Of a DNA stretch of 64,000 nucleotides, positions 52,728-61,476 are shown piece after piece. A model generated the notes under the pieces. That model did no database searches. It saw only the letters and a list, made by a program, of their open reading frames with translations, and was not told the origin of the DNA. The DNA lies in contig CAZWDL010000004.1 in NCBI GenBank assembly GCA_964632995.1, positions 46,431 to 110,430 of the forward strand, in the 5' to 3' direction. Within the stretch, counting starts at the first letter, position 1. Each line of letters opens with the position of its first letter. This DNA comes from CAZWDL01 sp964632995. Its GTDB lineage: Bacteria > Bacteroidota > Bacteroidia > Chitinophagales > Saprospiraceae. A program made the position numbers and the translations under genes.

Positions 52728-54161
52728 TTAATTCGGCACCGCCCCCAGCACTTCTTCCTTGGAGAGATAATGGATTCCCCCCAACTTCAGCGCTTCGATT
52801 TTATCCGCGATTTTGGCTTTATCTCCTACGACGACCAGCACCATGCTATCAGGGGTAACATAGGTGCGGGCGGCCCGTTCCGCGGCAGTCCGGTCCACGT
52901 TCAGCAGGCGTTCCATGTGGCGGTTGAGCCAGTCTTGGGGGAGGTCGTAGAAAACGATATCAGATAAATTGCCGGCGATTTGCTGGATGCTTTGGAACTC
53001 TCCCGGGAAGCTCAGCGCGGCGTAGTTGCGCGCCTTTTCGAGGTCGGCTTCCGGAATGCTGTGGATGCCGTTCAGTTTTTTCATGAACTCCTGGATGGCC
53101 TCATCGATGACATTGACCAGTTCATTCAGGGAATGCCCGGGGCGGGCGGTGGCGATGATGATAAAGGAAGAACCCTGTTTCTGAGAATTCTGGAAGGCGC
53201 TGACGTCCTGCGCGATACCCAGTTCGAAGACCAGGCGCTTGTAGAGCCGCGAGTTTTTACCGCCGGCAAGGATACTGCCGACGACGTCCATCTCTGCGTC
53301 GCCGGGGCTGAATATGGGGGGCGTTTGGTAAGTCAGATAGATCCTGGGCAATTGTACCTGGTCTTCCAGCACAAGGTATTCGGGTTTTTCGAGCTGGAAG
53401 GAAGGGGCCCCGGGAGGTACTACCGCCGGTCCGGCCGGTATTTCCTCGAACCAGTAGCGGACGCGCTCCATCGTCTCTACGGGGTCGATGTCGCCGGCGA
53501 TGACGAGTGATGCATTGTTGGGGCTGTAATAATTGTTAAAAAAGTCGATGACATCTTCGTAGGAAGCGGCCGTGAGGTCCTCCATATAGCCGATGGTCGG
53601 CCAGTGGTAGGGGTGATCTTCGGGATATAGGTGCTCGCCGATCGTCTGCCAGGTCATGCCGTAGGGGCGATTTTCGTAAGATTGGCGCCGTTCGTTTTTC
53701 ACCACATCCCGCTGTCCATCGACTTTTTCAGGCGACATGGCATCCAGCAAATAGCCCATGCGGTCGGATTCCAGGAACAGGGCAATATCCAGTGCATTGG
53801 AGGGAACGATTTCGTAGTAGTTTGTACGGTCGGGATTGGTCGAACCGTTGTTGTTACCGCCGGCGGCTTCGAGCAGATTGTCGAAGTCGCCTTCCTTGAC
53901 GTTTCCCGAACCCTCGAACATAATGTGCTCAAACAGGTGTGCGAAACCCGTCCGGCCCGGCCGTTCGTAGCCGGAGCCGACATGGTGCCACACGTTGACA
54001 GCCACCATCGGTACACTGTGATCTTCGTGCAGAATAACAGTCAGCCCGTTTGACAGGCGGTGCATTTCGTAAGGAAGGGATACTTCTGCCTCCTGAGCGG
54101 ATACAGCCGGGGCGGAGACACCTAATAATACCAGGGCGAGTAAGGTCTGTACGACTTTCAT
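52728..54161 (-). CDS. M16 family zinc metallopeptidase (insulinase-like)
   Basis: A 477-residue secreted peptidase with a signal ending APAVSA-QEA. The inverted zinc motif HLFEH is present (His75, Glu78, His79), followed by the downstream Glu in NNGSTNPDRTNYYE. The C-terminal half lacks the motif, as usual for the second domain of this family. Two-domain proteins of about 450 residues often pair with an inactive partner subunit, but no partner is adjacent. It likely degrades short peptides in the periplasm. The stop abuts repeat D copy 2; the upstream side has a small repeat pair at 54318-54374. Confidence 0.88.
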   Translation of the reverse strand: MKVVQTLLALVLLGVSAPAVSAQEAEVSLPYEMHRLSNGLTVILHEDHSVPMVAVNVWHHVGSGYERPGRTGFAHLFEHIMFEGSGNVKEGDFDNLLEAAGGNNNGSTNPDRTNYYEIVPSNALDIALFLESDRMGYLLDAMSPEKVDGQRDVVKNERRQSYENRPYGMTWQTIGEHLYPEDHPYHWPTIGYMEDLTAASYEDVIDFFNNYYSPNNASLVIAGDIDPVETMERVRYWFEEIPAGPAVVPPGAPSFQLEKPEYLVLEDQVQLPRIYLTYQTPPIFSPGDAEMDVVGSILAGGKNSRLYKRLVFELGIAQDVSAFQNSQKQGSSFIIIATARPGHSLNELVNVIDEAIQEFMKKLNGIHSIPEADLEKARNYAALSFPGEFQSIQQIAGNLSDIVFYDLPQDWLNRHMERLLNVDRTAAERAARTYVTPDSMVLVVVGDKAKIADKIEALKLGGIHYLSKEEVLGAVPN

Positions 54162-54317
54162 AGGTCCTTGTTTGTTCCGGAAAGCGAATTTAGATATTAT
54201 TGCTCATTCATATTCTGACCAGTGATAAAGGACCAGTTTTTTTTCGATAAACGACTCGTTTTCCAGGACAAAACCGGGACGTATTCCAGTTATGACTTTC
54301 ATGACTACCCTGAATAG

Positions 54318-54374
54318 TAAAAGGATTGAAGGATTGCCCGCCGTCGTCTTCGGCGGGTGAAAAAGGATTGAAGG
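54318..54374. repeat. Direct repeat flanking a hairpin
   Basis: AAAAGGATTGAAGG occurs at about 54319-54332 and 54361-54374. Between them GCCCGCC and GGCGGGT form a stem around GTCGTCTTC. It is located between the decarboxylase remnant and the M16 gene on the same strand. Confidence 0.55.
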
Positions 54375-54387
54375 GCTCCTGACTTCC

Positions 54388-55386
54388 CTATTTCCCCTCC
54401 ACCATCTTCTGTACTTCCAACTGTTCCACAAAAGGCTGCATTTTATCGATCGTTACGTGATCCATCACTACGATCTTGTACCAGCGGGGCGCCTCGTGGT
54501 TGTCGGGAACCAGGCCGTATTTTACCGCCAGTTCACCTGGAACCTGATCTGCCTCGATGGCGACGATATTGGCCTTGGGGTGACGGTAGTAGCGGATGGA
54601 TAGCTCATCGAGCTGATCACAGAGCCATTGGGTCCGGTAGTGCAGGACGTGGATCTTTTCCTTCCAGCCGTGAGGGCCGTAGACCATCAGGATCATCCAT
54701 ACGGCAATGGCGTTGGCGCCGGAGCGGCTGCCGATCAGCGTGGCGTCCAGACCTTTGACGTAGCTGGCCTCCTCGGTGTAGACGTACTGCATCAAACCTT
54801 TGCGAACCAGGAAGATTCCCGTGCCGTAAGGGGCCTGCACCATTTTGTGCGCATCCAGGGCGATGGAGCTGATACGTGGATTCTGGAAGCTCAGTTTGTG
54901 GTTGTCGGCATGGAAGGGATAGACGAAGCCGCCGTAGGCGCCGTCAATGTGGATGCGGTACTCCCCGGCCCCTGCTGCTTCGAGGGCATCGACATACAAG
55001 TCAGGATCATCCACTGAACCGAACATGGTGGTCATCATATTGGCCACGATGATAAAAAAGCGCTTACCTTCTTTTTGTAATTCCTTAATAGTGTTGTGCA
55101 GCGCATCGGCTTTAATCTTTCTGTCCTGATAATGAACGGGAATAGCCGCGTATTTAAGTTGTAACAAGTTGGCAGCCTTTACGATAGAATAGTGGTTGTC
55201 TTCCGAGCAGAGAATAGCGATCTCATCCAGTTGAGCCTTGCGCTCCCGCACGAAATAATTGCGGTAGATCCACACCGCCTGAATATTGGCTTCGGTTCCG
55301 CCGGAGGCCACGTAGCCGTCCTGGCCGTCCGGCTCGCCTTTGAAGATGTCTTCCGCGCAGATACGGATGAGTTCCGTAAACGGATT
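54388..55386 (-). pseudogene. PLP-dependent decarboxylase lacking its N-terminal part
   Basis: The sensible sequence begins close after the upstream gene's stop (NPFTELIRICAEDIFKGEPD) and continues for about 330 residues to 54388. It has the cofactor-binding blocks GYVASGGTEANIQAVWIYRN, HIDGAYGGFVYPF (Asp) and ALDAHKMVQAPYGTGIFL with the PLP lysine, then GSRSGANAIAVWMIL. These match bacterial group II amino-acid decarboxylases of about 430-450 residues, so about 100 residues are missing. The open frame continues upstream to 55695, but that part is a Ser/Arg/Thr-rich shadow of the peptidase gene in another frame. No ATG or GTG sits at the junction. Expression as an active enzyme is unlikely. 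Confidence 0.75.
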
Positions 55387-56356
55387 ACTTGGCCTTTTCC
55401 GTGTAAAACTCGACCTGGCATTGCACCTCCGGCTGGTAGGTGATGGAAAGGTGCTGTCCCTTGATCCACTCCCAGTAGGTCGAATCCTTGATGTAAGCTT
55501 TGGAAATGGTGTGCAGGAGCTGATCGTTGAGCCAGAAATGGAGATTTTCTTTATCGCCCTGCAGGCTGAGGCGTAATTCCCCCGGGGCGGATTCGAGTTC
55601 TTTTTGATAAAAAGCGTAGCTGAGCTGAGGGTGAGAGGTGTACTGCTGGATTTTGACGAGGCTGGTATCCACCTGGTAGGAAAAATAGAGATCATTCCAC
55701 CAGATGCCGAATTTTTCCTGTCTGGACGGAAAACTGGGATATACGGCGGAGAGGAGGAAGTTTTTTTGGATATTCAGGCGAAAATTGCTCACGTGGGCGA
55801 TGCTTTTTTCCGGAAAGAAGTGTAGCGGTTCGGTGGGCAGTCCGGTTATCGGCCTGGTATTTTCCGGTGAGGGGTACCAGTCGGGTAGTGGCGTTTCCGG
55901 ATCGAAAAGCTCGTCGTAGTAATAGGCTCGCCAGCGGGGGCAGACCAGGTTGTTGACGCAAGAGAAACCATTTTCCTTTCCGTCCATCAGGCTGGCGCAT
56001 TCCCCATTGGGGAGCTTTTCGTTGTGGTGTACTCTGCCGAGTACGCAGTGGCCCAGTTCGTGAAAGACGATAGCTTCGCGTTCCCATTCGCTGGCCAGCC
56101 CCCAGTATTTGGAGTTGATATAGATGTGTCGCGGGCGTTTTTGTGGGCGGCAAATGCCGGTTTGCAGGGTGGGCAGGGTGGCAAATTTAAAAACGATGTC
56201 CGTCTCATCCAGATCAAGGGGGTAGCCTCTCTGCCGGCCTTCCTCAATAAAGCGCTGCAGGTAGCCATCGAAGGCTTTGTCAGAGACGACCGGCTCCACC
56301 TCTTCCCGGCAGCTGGCCAGGAGGAGCAAAAGAAAACAGGGAACTATCCATCGCAT
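55385..56356 (-). CDS. Putative HExxH metallopeptidase lipoprotein
   Basis: A 323-residue lipoprotein (MRWIVPCFLLLLLASC, Cys16). The zinc motif FHELGHCVLGR (His99, Glu100, His103) is followed by a Cys pair region (GECASLMD, NNLVCPRW). The N-terminal half resembles small secreted zinc peptidases of this phylum; the C-terminal half (about 180-323) is a strand-rich domain, possibly a concanavalin-like lectin fold (NDLYFSYQVDTSLVKIQQY, LHFWLNDQLLHTISKAY). The stop TAA directly adjoins the truncated decarboxylase and shares two bases with it. I call it a peptidase from the motif only. Confidence 0.7.
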   Translation of the reverse strand: MRWIVPCFLLLLLASCREEVEPVVSDKAFDGYLQRFIEEGRQRGYPLDLDETDIVFKFATLPTLQTGICRPQKRPRHIYINSKYWGLASEWEREAIVFHELGHCVLGRVHHNEKLPNGECASLMDGKENGFSCVNNLVCPRWRAYYYDELFDPETPLPDWYPSPENTRPITGLPTEPLHFFPEKSIAHVSNFRLNIQKNFLLSAVYPSFPSRQEKFGIWWNDLYFSYQVDTSLVKIQQYTSHPQLSYAFYQKELESAPGELRLSLQGDKENLHFWLNDQLLHTISKAYIKDSTYWEWIKGQHLSITYQPEVQCQVEFYTEKAK

Positions 56357-56424
56357 TGATGACTAATTTTATGATGATGGATCGAAAATTAAGAAACTTT
56401 TTACGAAGCCTTTTCAGGTTTCGT

Positions 56425-56961
56425 TCAAGCTACTTCCTTCAACTCTTCGTTGACTTCATCTTTATCAAAAAACTCCGGATCAAATTCGCCGCCCAGCCAT
56501 TCTTTCATTTCCTCGTGTTGCGGGTGTTTGGGATTGGCGATGACCTCCAGCAGACCGGAATAGCCCCAGCGCCCTCCACAGTCTTCCGGCGGACACTCGC
56601 GTCCTCCGTCGAGACAAACGGCAGTTTCAGGCTCTTCATCCAGAAGCTCCTGAACCGTAACCGTATGTTCCCAGCCGTCCCCGAAATCGTAGATATAGCT
56701 AAAGATAGCGCCCTTTTCCAGACCGAGCTCATCCAGATAGGTTTCGTTGGCGTCCTGTAGCTCATCGGGGGCTTCCTCATCATCTGGCCCATACCGTTGA
56801 TTCTCTAACTGGAATTCGTATAAATGGACATTCTCCCAACCCATCACAACCTGCAGCACATCGTGCAGTTCCGCTAAACTCAGATCGGCAGGAATCTTGA
56901 ATTCCCGCCAGATCTCGGGGGTGATATCTTTTAACGCTACCTTAAATTTGATGCCTTCCAT
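56425..56961 (-). CDS. Plasmid pRiA4b ORF-3-like protein
   Basis: About 178 residues from Met at 56961 (MEGIKFKVALKDITPEIWRE); a start at 56988 is possible but adds unmatched residues. The family shape is clear: IKFKVALKDITPEIWREFKIP, SLAELHDVLQVVMGWENVHLYEF, YDFGDGWEHTVTV and CPPEDCGGRWGYSGLLEVI. These proteins occur both on chromosomes and near insertion sequences and were once annotated as IS1096 accessory proteins. Their function is unknown. No transposase is adjacent here, so I read it as an ordinary chromosomal gene. Confidence 0.85.
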   Translation of the reverse strand: MEGIKFKVALKDITPEIWREFKIPADLSLAELHDVLQVVMGWENVHLYEFQLENQRYGPDDEEAPDELQDANETYLDELGLEKGAIFSYIYDFGDGWEHTVTVQELLDEEPETAVCLDGGRECPPEDCGGRWGYSGLLEVIANPKHPQHEEMKEWLGGEFDPEFFDKDEVNEELKEVA

Positions 56962-57150
56962 GGGATATCTTTTTTTCGCTTGCTTCAATAAAATTACTTA
57001 CTCTATGATAAAACATCGCGACAACAATAGTTCACCGGGCGCTAAGGCTACTTCGTCAATTTAGAAACACATTAGGCCGCCCCCAATGCCGGAGATCAGG
57101 AATTCAAGTAGCTGCACTCCCGGCACAACTTTAAACGACATTTCTGTTCG

Positions 57151-57212
57151 AGCTGAGGAACTCAAGAACTTTTACCCGCCCGAGGAACGAGGGCGGGCAA
57201 GAACTCAAGAAC
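57151..57212. repeat. Repeat family D, copy 3
   Basis: AACTCAAGAACTTTTACCCG, then CCCGAGGAACGAGGG and GGGCGGGCAAGAACTCAAG. The inner CCCGCCC/GGGCGGG pair makes a strong stem. The stop TGA of the GH29 gene (57213-57215) is contiguous with the repeat. Confidence 0.7.
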
Positions 57213-58664
57213 TCACCCCATATCCACCTTCGAGATTTTGACCACCCAGGCATGTTTACAAGGTGGATTATCCCGAAGAGCCTTCGGCAAATCAATCAGT
57301 ACACCGTTGCCTACTTTTTTCCATTTAAGCTTTTCTTCGGCACCGAGCAGGGTGAGCGTAGCGCCCTCAGCCGCTTGCAGGCTGGACAACCAGATGTGCG
57401 CCGGGGGCTGCGTTTCGTCCTCATCGGCGAGGTAGACGGCGTAAACAATGTCGCTATCCCGTTTGCGCGTAAGCGCTACCTTGCCCTCTTTGTAAGGCGC
57501 GATGGGCTGGGTTCCATAAATAGCTTCCTGATTGACCGCCATCCAGTCGGCCATGCCGCGCAGGCGTTCGTATGCTTCGGGCGCCCAGTCGCCGCGGGGC
57601 GAGGGCCCGATATTGAGCAGCAGGTTGCCGCCCTTGGCCACTACGTCTACCAGCAGGTGCACCAGCTGATGAACGGATTTGTACTTATCATTTGGCACAT
57701 ACGACCAACTGTTGCCCATAGTGATGCAGGATTCCCAGGGAACGAGCAGAGCTTCATCCGGCACCCGGTTCTCCGGTGTCAGGTAATTCTCATAGGGTCC
57801 CGACACCCAGCGATCGACGACCAGCAGGCCGGGCTGATGTTCTCTGGCCATTTTGGCGATGCGGGGAATGTCGAGGTCCTGATTCCAGTCTTCCTTGCGC
57901 GCCCAGGATTCGTACTCTTCCGGGATATTGTCGTAGGGCCGCACCCAGGCGCCGTCGAGCCAGAGAATGTCCACGTCGCCGTAGTTGGTCATCAGTTCTT
58001 CAACCTGGCGGTAGGTGAAGTCCTGAAACTGTTGCCAGCGCTCGGGGTATTTGTCGGGATCGTAGTTGACATGCCGGTCGGGTGTTGCGAAGTAGGGCCA
58101 CCAGTAGTATTCCGTGTGCCAGTCGGGTTTGGAAAAATAAGCGCCAATCATCATTTCCTCCTGCCTGAAGGCATCAAAGATTGCTTTGGTCACATTGGCG
58201 CGCGAATGCTCGTGGAAGGGGGTATGCTCATCCGTGATCTTGTAATCAGTGGTTTCAGTATCGAACATGCAGAAGCCGTCATGGTGTTTGGTGGTGAAGA
58301 TGACGTATCGCATGCCGGCGGCTTTGGCGGCGTCGGCCCATTTGGAGGGGTCGAAATCCAGAGGGTTGAAACTCGTCTGCAGGTTCTCGTAGTCTTGCTT
58401 GTAAAGATCGTAGTCCCAGTAACGGCCCTTCGTGCGTTTGGTCCAGCCTACATCTTCGTTGCACAGCGACCAGGATTCCACGATGCCCCACTGGCTGTAG
58501 GTTCCCCAGTGCATGAAGAGCCCGAATTTATACTCCTTCCACTGGCGTAGTTTGGCCTGAACGACAGGATCTTCGACGGGAACGTAATCTTCTGCATCGT
58601 GTTGGGCGGAAAGGGCAACGGAGATCAGGAAGAAAAAAAGGAGGTGAAAGATCTTTGGATACAT
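57213..58664 (-). CDS. Alpha-L-fucosidase, GH29
   Basis: A 483-residue secreted glycosidase (signal ends ALSA-QHD). Catalytic-barrel motifs are KFGLFMHWGTYSQWG, YVIFTTKHHDGFCMFDT and ILWLDGAWV, where Asp237 is the nucleophile. A C-terminal beta domain follows (about 380-483; EGKVALTRKRDSDIVYAVYL). It should cleave terminal alpha-L-fucose from glycans. The protein is in the usual length range for bacterial GH29. The gene stands alone; a fucose catabolic set is not in this window, although rhamnulose enzymes and their fucose counterparts are closely related. Confidence 0.92.
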   Translation of the reverse strand: MYPKIFHLLFFFLISVALSAQHDAEDYVPVEDPVVQAKLRQWKEYKFGLFMHWGTYSQWGIVESWSLCNEDVGWTKRTKGRYWDYDLYKQDYENLQTSFNPLDFDPSKWADAAKAAGMRYVIFTTKHHDGFCMFDTETTDYKITDEHTPFHEHSRANVTKAIFDAFRQEEMMIGAYFSKPDWHTEYYWWPYFATPDRHVNYDPDKYPERWQQFQDFTYRQVEELMTNYGDVDILWLDGAWVRPYDNIPEEYESWARKEDWNQDLDIPRIAKMAREHQPGLLVVDRWVSGPYENYLTPENRVPDEALLVPWESCITMGNSWSYVPNDKYKSVHQLVHLLVDVVAKGGNLLLNIGPSPRGDWAPEAYERLRGMADWMAVNQEAIYGTQPIAPYKEGKVALTRKRDSDIVYAVYLADEDETQPPAHIWLSSLQAAEGATLTLLGAEEKLKWKKVGNGVLIDLPKALRDNPPCKHAWVVKISKVDMG

Positions 58665-58877
58665 ATCTTAGATATTACTCGTAATTTAATAGAAGCAGTC
58701 ACAGACTACAGGAAGCTGGCGGTCATTCAATTTTTCTATCCTCTCCTCAGGAACTTGTCACCAAAAAATTCGTAAAACAAGTTAAGGCATGGGACTGCCG
58801 GTTTCTTTACAAGATAAAAACTGAAAGCTTTTCTGTAATAGGAATTCAGAGTATTTTACAAATAAAACTTACGCCTT

Positions 58878-59129
58878 ATGCCTGTACACCAAGTGCACAA
58901 CTACGTACTCCGCTATGATCTGGACGAAGACCGCCCCTGGTTCATTATTCATTATAAGGAAGGCGGCACCTGGCGGAATATCAACTGGTACCCACCTAAG
59001 GAGGATGCCGTATTTCTCTCCGACATGCTCCGCAATGAAAAGCCGGTCTACTTCGTAGAAGCCAGCAACGGCCGGCGCTGGCTAACGACCAGCGCTGAAC
59101 CGATCGGTGAGGAAGAGAGTGGGGGATGA
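58878..59129 (+). CDS. Small conserved-looking protein of unknown function
   Basis: An 83-residue soluble protein (MPVHQVHNYVLRYDLDEDRP, then WFIIHYKEGGTWRNINWYPP). Aromatic residues are many, three short strands are likely, and the end is acidic. It has good coding character and is followed after 31 bp by the convergent acetyltransferase gene. I recognise no family. The 213-bp stretch 58665-58877 upstream has an A/T-rich leader with candidate promoter-like TATTTTAC at about 58853. Confidence 0.6.
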   Translation: MPVHQVHNYVLRYDLDEDRPWFIIHYKEGGTWRNINWYPPKEDAVFLSDMLRNEKPVYFVEASNGRRWLTTSAEPIGEEESGG

Positions 59130-59160
59130 GATTTATTGACGGATAGGAAGGAGCACTCGC

Positions 59161-59994
59161 CTATTCCTCAAACCGGTATAAATAATTCGGTCGCAAATAA
59201 ATAAGCTGCATCCCGGCGCGTTGCATATTGCGGTGTGAGGAAACGGGCCGGTTTTCGGCCGTTTCGCCGATGAGGTGGCGGCAGTCGGAGCGAAAAGCCT
59301 CCCGAATGCGATGGTTGAGCAGCAATTGTTGCGCCCCTTTTCCGCGGTGTTCGGCCAGTGTGCCGGCGATGGCCAGGCAGGCAATGTCCTGGTACTGATA
59401 GAGGGCGCCGGCAGCAATGACGGTTTTACCGTCCCGTACAAAGTATTGCCGGTATCCGGGCCAGCCAACGGTCTGGGCGAAAAGCGGGCTCAGCACTTCC
59501 GGCCATTGAAAAGCCCGGCAGAGAAGCCGGCCGTAGTCCTCGGCTTCGTCGTCCTGTACCGGAGAGATGCGCAAGTTGCTGCGCAAGGCAGGAACCAGTT
59601 CTCGTAGGGGGCGGCAGAGTTTGGCCCAGTAGTTATACAGTTGAAATCCCTTTTCTTCCATCATTTCTGCAGCTTCCGGAGGCAGGGCATTTGGACTGAG
59701 CTGAACGAAAAAGCGCCGGACACCGGCTGTCTGGTAATGGGCCGTGATTTCATCCACTTGATCGGGGGTGATTCTCTGCTCCATGCCCAGACCGGTAACC
59801 CGGTTGAAAGCCAGGATGTCCACATTGGCCAGGGCACCGGCGAAAGCATCGCCAAACCAGCGGGGGAAGGCTCCCAGCAAGGAGGAAGTCGAATCGTAAA
59901 AAGGCGGATAAAGGGCGCTCCAGTAACTCGCCTCAGCGAGTTCAAGATGCCGGGCCAGCGCCACGTTGCTTTGTTCTACAAGTGTCGGGTACAT
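59161..59994 (-). CDS. GNAT-family N-acetyltransferase (two-domain)
   Basis: A 277-residue protein. Residues about 1-135 form a degenerate N-terminal acetyltransferase-like domain and 136-277 the catalytic one. The CoA-binding signature is ACLAIAGTLAEHRGKGAQQL (R-G-K-G-A), with ALYQYQD just before it and a last block HRNMQRAGMQLIYLRPNYL. The substrate is unknown. It is monocistronic and convergent with the small protein at 58878. It is distinct from the shorter GNAT gene at 38134. Confidence 0.8.
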   Translation of the reverse strand: MYPTLVEQSNVALARHLELAEASYWSALYPPFYDSTSSLLGAFPRWFGDAFAGALANVDILAFNRVTGLGMEQRITPDQVDEITAHYQTAGVRRFFVQLSPNALPPEAAEMMEEKGFQLYNYWAKLCRPLRELVPALRSNLRISPVQDDEAEDYGRLLCRAFQWPEVLSPLFAQTVGWPGYRQYFVRDGKTVIAAGALYQYQDIACLAIAGTLAEHRGKGAQQLLLNHRIREAFRSDCRHLIGETAENRPVSSHRNMQRAGMQLIYLRPNYLYRFEE

Positions 59995-60213
59995 TTTCTT
60001 TCCGTTTGAGGTTCTGAGGATATATGGAACAGATGCTTTTATCTGGAAAAAGCACCTATTCGCAACTAACCTTTTCTGTGATTTTTTTCATTGCAAAGGC
60101 TAAATCACTTCTCTGCCTCAAAAGTAGAGAAGAAGGAAGGCGACCGCAAAGCGGTATGATTGAGTGGTGTTTTGATTTGAGTATTTGACAATAATGACCC
60201 GGTAATATTCCCG

Positions 60214-60240
60214 GCGCACTAGTACACAGCGCACTAGTAC
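60214..60240. repeat. 12-bp tandem duplication across a stop codon
   Basis: GCGCACTAGTAC occurs at 60214-60225 and 60229-60240, separated by ACA. The right copy contains the TAG stop of the membrane-protein gene (minus strand), so the duplication follows directly after the coding end. Confidence 0.6.
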
Positions 60241-61127
60241 TCTTCCTCCATTTTGTAAGTCGTATTGATAATCTGGTTATAAATGAACAGGATAAGCGTA
60301 CCAAACAGGACACCACCGACGACCAGAATAATATTAAAAAGCCCACTTGCCGTAAAAGACAGGCGAATCAGCACCGTGGAAACGATAAAGCCGGAGTTCC
60401 GGATCAGCTGGCTGTAGTGGTAGGTATAGTGGAAGGACATGATGAGAATGAGCACATCTGCAATGATGAGCGTGGTGAAAAACTCATCGTAAAAAACGTA
60501 GTTGATATCGGTTAGCTCATTGAGAATACCCTGATTGAACTGGTATATTTCAATGCCCCAGGTGGTGAGGCTGTAAATGACGAGGCCTAGCAGAATGGGC
60601 ACCAGCAAGACGGCCAGTCCCTTTTTCATCAAAATGAAATTGCGCACATTCGGAGAGTCGGGAGGATCGGGGCTGCGCTGCCGGAGGCGGTAAAAGAGAT
60701 AAATGAGGAGGAATAACAGCAGAAAACCAAGCATGTCGATACCCAGCTGCAGGTTGTATTTACTAGTAAACCACTGTTCCGTATTATCCAGTTTGGAAAT
60801 GTCTTTGAACAAGCGTCGAACCACAATCAGGGCGATAATTTCGAACTCCTTGACCACCGCTCTGCTAAAAGATTCGTGCAGGTGGTATAAGAGTAGAAAT
60901 ACCTCGTAAAACAGGATGAAGGAGAAAGGAGTGTAAATCGCCGAGATGGGGCTGTCAAGGATACCGTCAGCCGGTCGTATCGGCAGCATGTCTAAGTCTT
61001 TCAAAGCAATCAGGAGCAAATGAACGAGGAACCCGATTACTCCGAGGTAGAGGGTCACTATTTCGAACCTTTCGCGCACTTCCATGCTGAAGATTGCATT
61101 GTGCAGGTTGTCTATCCGCTCTTTCAT
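60234..61127 (-). CDS. Multi-pass membrane protein of unknown function
   Basis: A 297-residue protein with about six to seven hydrophobic helices: EIVTLYLGVIGFLVHLLLIAL, PFSFILFYEVFLLLYHLHES, IDMLGFLLLFLLIYLFYRL, LAVLLVPILLGLVIYSL, TTLIIADVLILIMSFHYTY and LFNIILVVGGVLFGTLILF. The start MKERIDNLHNAIFSMEVRER and loops are charged. No motif for a known transporter was found. It is transcribed away from the ligand-gated K+ channel-like gene on the right; the shared 349-bp upstream region holds a strong hairpin (61259-61294). A functional link to the channel is possible but unproven. Confidence 0.6.
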   Translation of the reverse strand: MKERIDNLHNAIFSMEVRERFEIVTLYLGVIGFLVHLLLIALKDLDMLPIRPADGILDSPISAIYTPFSFILFYEVFLLLYHLHESFSRAVVKEFEIIALIVVRRLFKDISKLDNTEQWFTSKYNLQLGIDMLGFLLLFLLIYLFYRLRQRSPDPPDSPNVRNFILMKKGLAVLLVPILLGLVIYSLTTWGIEIYQFNQGILNELTDINYVFYDEFFTTLIIADVLILIMSFHYTYHYSQLIRNSGFIVSTVLIRLSFTASGLFNIILVVGGVLFGTLILFIYNQIINTTYKMEEEY

Positions 61128-61258
61128 GGTACGGGGCTGTCTGTTTTGTGAAGGTGAAGCTGAGTTGTGATAGATAGTATTGCATATGGCGCAAGGCGTA
61201 TAACATGGGAGACAAACGCATAACGGATTGAGGCGTAAAATGTTCCAATAAAGTTTAG

Positions 61259-61294
61259 AGAGAGGCCGGATGCCGTGATTCTGCCGGCCTCTCT
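61259..61294. promoter_or_regulatory. Strong hairpin in the divergent region upstream of the channel gene
   Basis: AGAGAGGCCGG and CCGGCCTCTCT form a perfect 11-bp stem with a 14-base loop. The region lies between two genes read outward (61128-61476), so it is not at a 3' end. It could be part of a leader or a regulatory element of the channel gene. The 349-bp region otherwise shows only A/T-rich tracts (a T8 run at about 61376). Confidence 0.5.
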
Positions 61295-61476
61295 GCCTCC
61301 CCGTCCCCAGCTACGCCCGTCTTCTCCTGTCCGATGAGAGTTTGGGGTGCAGCTTAGCTAAATATTCCGCTCCATTTTTTTTAAAAGAAAGGATAAAATT
61401 TTATGTTAGGGATAAAGGCGGTACCTGGAAAACTTCCCTTTCTGTGAAGGGTTACACTGCAAAACATATCTCTCCT

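Noticed and set aside
55387..55695. Upstream 103 codons of the decarboxylase open frame
   Set aside because: Ser/Thr/Arg-rich, not similar to any decarboxylase, and overlapping the peptidase gene in another frame; treated as non-coding in that frame.
56425..56961. Possible insertion-sequence remnant, because the family was once named after an IS1096 accessory protein
   Set aside because: No transposase, terminal repeats or target duplication nearby; these proteins are common chromosomal genes.
57252..58550. Plus-strand open frame (about 432 codons) opposite the fucosidase
   Set aside because: Composition is typical of a shadow and the opposite strand has intact GH29 motifs.
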